A stretch of DNA of 8,776 bases. Source: DAOTVD01 sp034437075. GTDB lineage: Bacteria > Chloroflexota > Anaerolineae > Aggregatilineales > J027. The stretch is taken from assembly GCA_034437075.1 (NCBI GenBank), contig DAOTVD010000156.1, positions 1 through 8,776 of the forward strand, read 5' to 3'. The position numbers and the translations under genes were made by a program. Below the pieces are notes generated by a model, which saw only the letters and a list, made by a program, of their open reading frames with translations, ran no database searches and had not been told where the DNA came from. Below, one piece after another: positions 6,636 through 8,776 of the stretch; position 1 is the stretch's first letter; every line of letters starts with the position of its first letter.

Positions 6636-7634
6636 ATGGCACAGGATCGACAAGCATTGATCGCAGCGGCAGAAGCCATCTTTAACCGGGCCTTACAAGA
6701 CAATGCCCAGCCGGACACGCACGCTCTAGCCGACCTGCTAGCGGATGAGCCGGGGTTGCTGGCCGAGATGGAAGCGGCCTTCGCGGCGGCGCGTACCCCG
6801 ACGACCTTTGACGATGTGCGCATTGACCGCGTGAACGCGCAATTTGAAGCGGGTTACGAACTGCTGCGCCAAACCTTCGAACCCGCCGTGCTAGACCCCC
6901 GCGAACTGTATGTGGCGGGCCTGCAAACCCAGCGCCCCGACGATTCCGACTTTGTGATGCTGGCGCGGGTGTGGCGCTGCGTGGGGCGGCATACCTACAG
7001 CCCGGCGGGCGAATTGCGCCATTTTTGCTATGACCCGTTGAGCATTACTGAATCTATCGTGGCGGTGGTGGTGGCCAGCTACCTGACTTATACGGCACCG
7101 CAAGCTGGCCAAACGGTGGCCTTGGGCGCCATCAGCTATCTGGTCACGCGGCCTGCGTTTCGGCGCACGGCGGGGCATGGCGGGCACTTGTTGGCGCTGC
7201 TGGAAGATGCGCTGCGCGCGCGCGCCCAAGCTCAGGGCATCCCCCTGCGCGGCATGATGTTAGAAAGCGAAGACCGGGCCCGGTTATTTTGGGGTAGGCA
7301 AGGGTTTCGGTATGTGCCAGGCAGCCAGTACATCCAGCCGCCGCTACACTTTGATGCCCAAACCGGGCTGCCGACCAGCGACACGGCGCAAGAGACGTTC
7401 ATGGTGCGCTTGATGGACGACGCGCCGCACGACCGCATCGCGCGGGCGGATTTGTTGGCCTGGCTGGCGTGTATGGTTGACGCCTGGTACGATCCGCATC
7501 TGGCGAACCCCCAGGCCCAAGCGCAGGCCCGTCAGTTGATTTATAAGGAGTTGCTGGGGGTCTATCAGCAGTCCATCGCCCATCACCCCGACCCGCTGCC
7601 TTTGGTAGACCCCAATAATGAGCTAACCGCGTGA
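6636..7634 (+). CDS. GNAT-family N-acetyltransferase-like protein with helical extensions
   Basis: This 332-residue protein has a GNAT core at about residues 64-262. The acetyl-CoA-binding motif A is AISYLVTRPAFRRTAGHGGHL (165-185), with R177-T-A-G180-H-G182 fitting R/QxxGxG/A; the later helix-strand ARLFWGRQGFRYV (215-227) matches GNAT motif B, where a family member usually reads fYxkxGF. Known GNATs transfer acetyl from acetyl-CoA to amines, and the substrate here is unknown. It is about twice the usual GNAT length because of a helical, Ala/Glu-rich N-terminal extension (1-58) and a helical C-terminal region (263-332), which could mediate docking. The start lies 7 bp after the NTPase stop with a good ribosome-binding site, so the two are almost certainly co-transcribed. 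Acetylation of a component of the TIR/NTPase system is an inference from context. It ends 10 bp from the convergent PIN gene. Confidence 0.88.
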   Translation: MAQDRQALIAAAEAIFNRALQDNAQPDTHALADLLADEPGLLAEMEAAFAAARTPTTFDDVRIDRVNAQFEAGYELLRQTFEPAVLDPRELYVAGLQTQRPDDSDFVMLARVWRCVGRHTYSPAGELRHFCYDPLSITESIVAVVVASYLTYTAPQAGQTVALGAISYLVTRPAFRRTAGHGGHLLALLEDALRARAQAQGIPLRGMMLESEDRARLFWGRQGFRYVPGSQYIQPPLHFDAQTGLPTSDTAQETFMVRLMDDAPHDRIARADLLAWLACMVDAWYDPHLANPQAQAQARQLIYKELLGVYQQSIAHHPDPLPLVDPNNELTA

Positions 7635-7636
7635 TG

Positions 7637-7670
7637 TGTCGCCGCTACTCAGAATCCGGTGACAGGTCGT
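7637..7670 (-). repeat. 34-bp repeat, copy 2 (right edge of the cassette, inside the PIN gene 3' end)
   Basis: This is the partner of 753-786 (31 of 34 identical). It covers the last seven codons and stop of the PIN gene plus the 8 bases beyond, starting 2 bp after the GNAT stop. TGTCGCC (7637-7643) can pair with GGTGACA (7658-7664) with one G-T pair, a possible bidirectional terminator between the convergent genes. The inner stem present in copy 1 is not conserved, so the hairpin alone does not explain the sequence identity. Confidence 0.75.
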
Positions 7671-8142
7671 CAGCCCGGAGTGATTCGTCGCCATTGGCGA
7701 GGGTGAGTTCACCCAGAACCAACACCGTGATCTCTTGCACGCGCTTGAGGCCGAAATCCTTGGTGAGAAAACCGTGACAGCCGCTATTGATCGCGGTGGC
7801 CAGGTGCAGCGCGTCCGGGGTGCGCAGGTTGTACCGCGCGCGTAGGTCGGCGGCACGGGAGGCGATCTCAAAAGTGACCTCTATCAAGCTTACATTATCT
7901 GGTTGAGTCAGCAATGCATGATAAGCATCTACCAGTTCCTGGTCTTCAGCCTTCAAGGGCGTCACCAAGATTTCCGTCAAGGTGATGACCGACACGATGA
8001 TTTGAATGCCGGATGTGTCAGCAATATCGATGATCGCGTCCATCTTATCGACGTAATCAGGATTGTTTTCGACATAGTAGATGAATGGCGCGGTTTCTAT
8101 CCCCAGACGCTGAACATTGGTAAGCGCCGCTTGGATGCTCAT
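7645..8142 (-). CDS. vapC: PIN-domain ribonuclease toxin (VapC-like)
   Basis: This 165-residue protein has the PIN pattern ETAPFIYYVE (16-25), SVITLTEILVTPL (51-63), LRTPDALHLATA (106-117) and FLTKDFGL (125-132). PIN toxins are Mg2+-dependent RNases that cut tRNA or rRNA and arrest growth; the acidic pocket here would be E16, E57, D110 and D129. The first position is normally aspartate, so glutamate at 16 is a conservative but notable change that may lower activity. The ATG (8142-8140) overlaps the antitoxin stop by 4 bases, the usual antitoxin-first arrangement. Its last codons carry the 34-bp repeat shared with 753-786. It is convergent with the GNAT gene 10 bp away. As part of a toxin-antitoxin pair it may stabilise the island or act in defence (inference). 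Confidence 0.9.
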   Translation of the reverse strand: MSIQAALTNVQRLGIETAPFIYYVENNPDYVDKMDAIIDIADTSGIQIIVSVITLTEILVTPLKAEDQELVDAYHALLTQPDNVSLIEVTFEIASRAADLRARYNLRTPDALHLATAINSGCHGFLTKDFGLKRVQEITVLVLGELTLANGDESLRADDLSPDSE

Positions 8143-8354
8143 GGCCGGTCATCCCATTCGCGACGAAGCTCATTGATGTGTTCCTGGGCATCGGTGCCAT
8201 CGTATAGCCGTTCGCCTACGCCCCGAAAATCTTTTAGACTCTTTTTGGGTTGCGTTTCGGTTTCTTCCAACTCGGCCAGCACATGCTTGACCAGCGCTTC
8301 TTGTTCTGCACGGCTTAGGGTGCGGATTTGTTGCAAAATATCGGTGACGCTCAT
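8139..8354 (-). CDS. Antitoxin partner of the PIN toxin
   Basis: The product is 71 residues: a helical N-terminus MSVTDILQQIRTLSRAEQ, a linker, then SLKDFRGVGERLYDGTDAQE and a basic-acidic tail LRREWDDR. This layout is typical of small antitoxins paired with PIN toxins, in which the N-terminal part dimerises or binds DNA and the C-terminal tail wraps the toxin; I do not assign it to VapB/AbrB or Phd with certainty. The ATGA overlap with the toxin gene and a good ribosome-binding site, AAGGAAGT (8368-8361 on the minus strand, 7 bases before the ATG), support the start. Only 34 bp separate its start from the palindromic element at 8389, so its promoter must lie in or next to that repeat. Autoregulation by the toxin-antitoxin complex would be expected from known systems. 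Confidence 0.88.
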   Translation of the reverse strand: MSVTDILQQIRTLSRAEQEALVKHVLAELEETETQPKKSLKDFRGVGERLYDGTDAQEHINELRREWDDRP

Positions 8355-8388
8355 GGTGGTACTTCCTTGTTTATGGGTAACTACTCAG

Positions 8389-8520
8389 CCCTCACCCCAA
8401 CCCCTCTCCCAAACGGGCTTTCAGCCCTGGGAGAGGGGCAAAAAGTGTCGGTTTCGGGTCGTTTTCCCCTCTACCAGCCGCAAAGCGGCGTTTGGGAGAG
8501 GGGGATTAAGGGGGTGAGGG
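8389..8520. mobile_element. MITE-like palindromic element with terminal inverted repeats and two hairpins
   Basis: The ends are inverted copies of each other: CCCTCACCCC, a short A-rich gap, and CCCCTCTCCCAAACG at 8389-8415, mirrored at 8489-8520 with a few extra bases in the gap. Inside are two hairpins. The first, 8401-8438, has an 11-bp arm CCCCTCTCCCA/TGGGAGAGGGG and an inner GGGCT/AGCCC stem. The second, 8466-8503, has arms CCCCTCT/AGAGGGG and an inner GCCGC/GCGGC stem. About 27 A/T-richer bases separate them. There is no coding capacity. The right half recurs at 1-55, so it is a dispersed repeat. It may be moved by a transposase in trans and may serve as a terminator or promoter-proximal structure for the antitoxin gene. 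Confidence 0.8.
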
Positions 8521-8545
8521 GGAAGAATTGGCATAGCCTGAGCAG
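8466..8545. repeat. Right copy of the 80-bp perfect direct repeat
   Basis: It is identical over all 80 bases to 1-80. The last 25 bases (8521-8545) lie beyond the inverted-repeat end of the palindromic element, so either the mobile unit is larger than the palindrome or the two copies arose by segmental duplication. Similarity ends at 8546, exactly where recognisable transposase coding sequence begins on the minus strand. Confidence 0.92.
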
Positions 8546-8776
8546 TTACCATCATAGTTCTCATCCGGACTTTGAATATGCCGTTTGGCTTTTTCCACGT
8601 CACGCCCAGTTGATGCAGAGTCGCGCGGATGGTGTCTGGATGGACTAACCAAGTCGTTAAACCTTCTTCATAACTCACCTGAGCTAATTCGCGCAGGGTC
8701 CACATACTATTTTCGATCCCAAAATCGCGTGGACTTTGATGAACAAGGTGGCCTTGATATTGAAGTAGGGCGCTTT
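8546..8776 (-). pseudogene. IS630-type transposase fragment, frameshifted and truncated
   Basis: Read on the minus strand from the window edge, this encodes HQSPRDFGIENSMWTLRELA, then QVSYEEGLTTWLVHPDTIRA and TLHQLGVTWKK. These match the N-terminal winged-helix region of IS630/Tc1-mariner-type transposases, where W.L..LA and ETIR.L...G..WKRAK are typical. After WKK the frame must shift by -1 to give AKRHIQSPDENY, the counterpart of the family's AKxWITSPDPEY; the shift falls at a run of five A (8590-8594). Similarity ends at 8546, before the DDE catalytic domain, and the sequence runs into the 80-bp repeat, where the shifted frame stops at 8506-8508. The 5' end lies beyond the window. It is a non-functional relic unless frameshifting and a missing 3' half are supplied elsewhere, and its base composition is lower in G+C than the cassette. 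Confidence 0.8.

Noticed and set aside
8328..8648. 106-residue plus-strand open frame across the palindromic element
   Set aside because: It runs through both hairpins and antisense to the transposase relic, so the frame is fortuitous.

Overview
The window is about 60% G+C by eye and looks like accessory DNA from an environmental bacterium. The multidomain STAND NTPases, the SUMF1/FGE-type domain, the PIN toxin pair and the palindromic intergenic repeats built on CCCTCACCCC and CCTCTCCCAAACG would fit Chloroflexota (Anaerolineae-like). That assignment is inference; no rRNA or housekeeping gene is present.

Layout. Positions 1-80 are one copy of an 80-bp perfect repeat whose other copy is at 8466-8545. 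Positions 81-796 are debris: small palindromes, the frameshifted 3' end of an unrecognised minus-strand gene (232-480) with its own terminator hairpin, a 67-residue winged-helix ORF (483-686) that looks like the tail of a larger protein, an array of GCGACA motifs (697-759), and a 34-bp repeat (753-786). Positions 797-7634 hold the main cassette. A 1055-aa minus-strand protein combines TIR, NACHT and a C-terminal FGE-sulfatase (C-type-lectin-like) domain. Divergent from it across a 75-bp spacer are an 862-aa STAND/AAA-type NTPase with TPR-like repeats and, 7 bp downstream, a 332-aa GNAT acetyltransferase-like protein. Positions 7637-7670 repeat the 34-bp sequence, here as the 3' end of a PIN-domain toxin gene (7645-8142), which overlaps its antitoxin gene (8139-8354) by 4 bp. 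Positions 8389-8520 are a MITE-like palindromic element with two hairpins, and 8546-8776 is a decayed, frameshifted IS630-type transposase fragment.

How the genes may work together (inference). The TIR-NACHT-FGE protein has the architecture of an immune STAND: a TIR effector that may consume NAD+, an NTP-driven oligomerisation switch, and a C-terminal ligand-sensing fold. The divergent NTPase-TPR and GNAT genes share its control region and form a likely two-gene operon, so the three may be one conflict or defence system in which the second NTPase and the acetyltransferase regulate or license the TIR protein. The cassette is bordered by 34-bp repeats and, further out, by the 80-bp repeats, next to a toxin-antitoxin pair and IS debris. 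This suits a mobile or frequently rearranged defence island. No recombinase, reverse transcriptase, CRISPR array or tRNA was seen.
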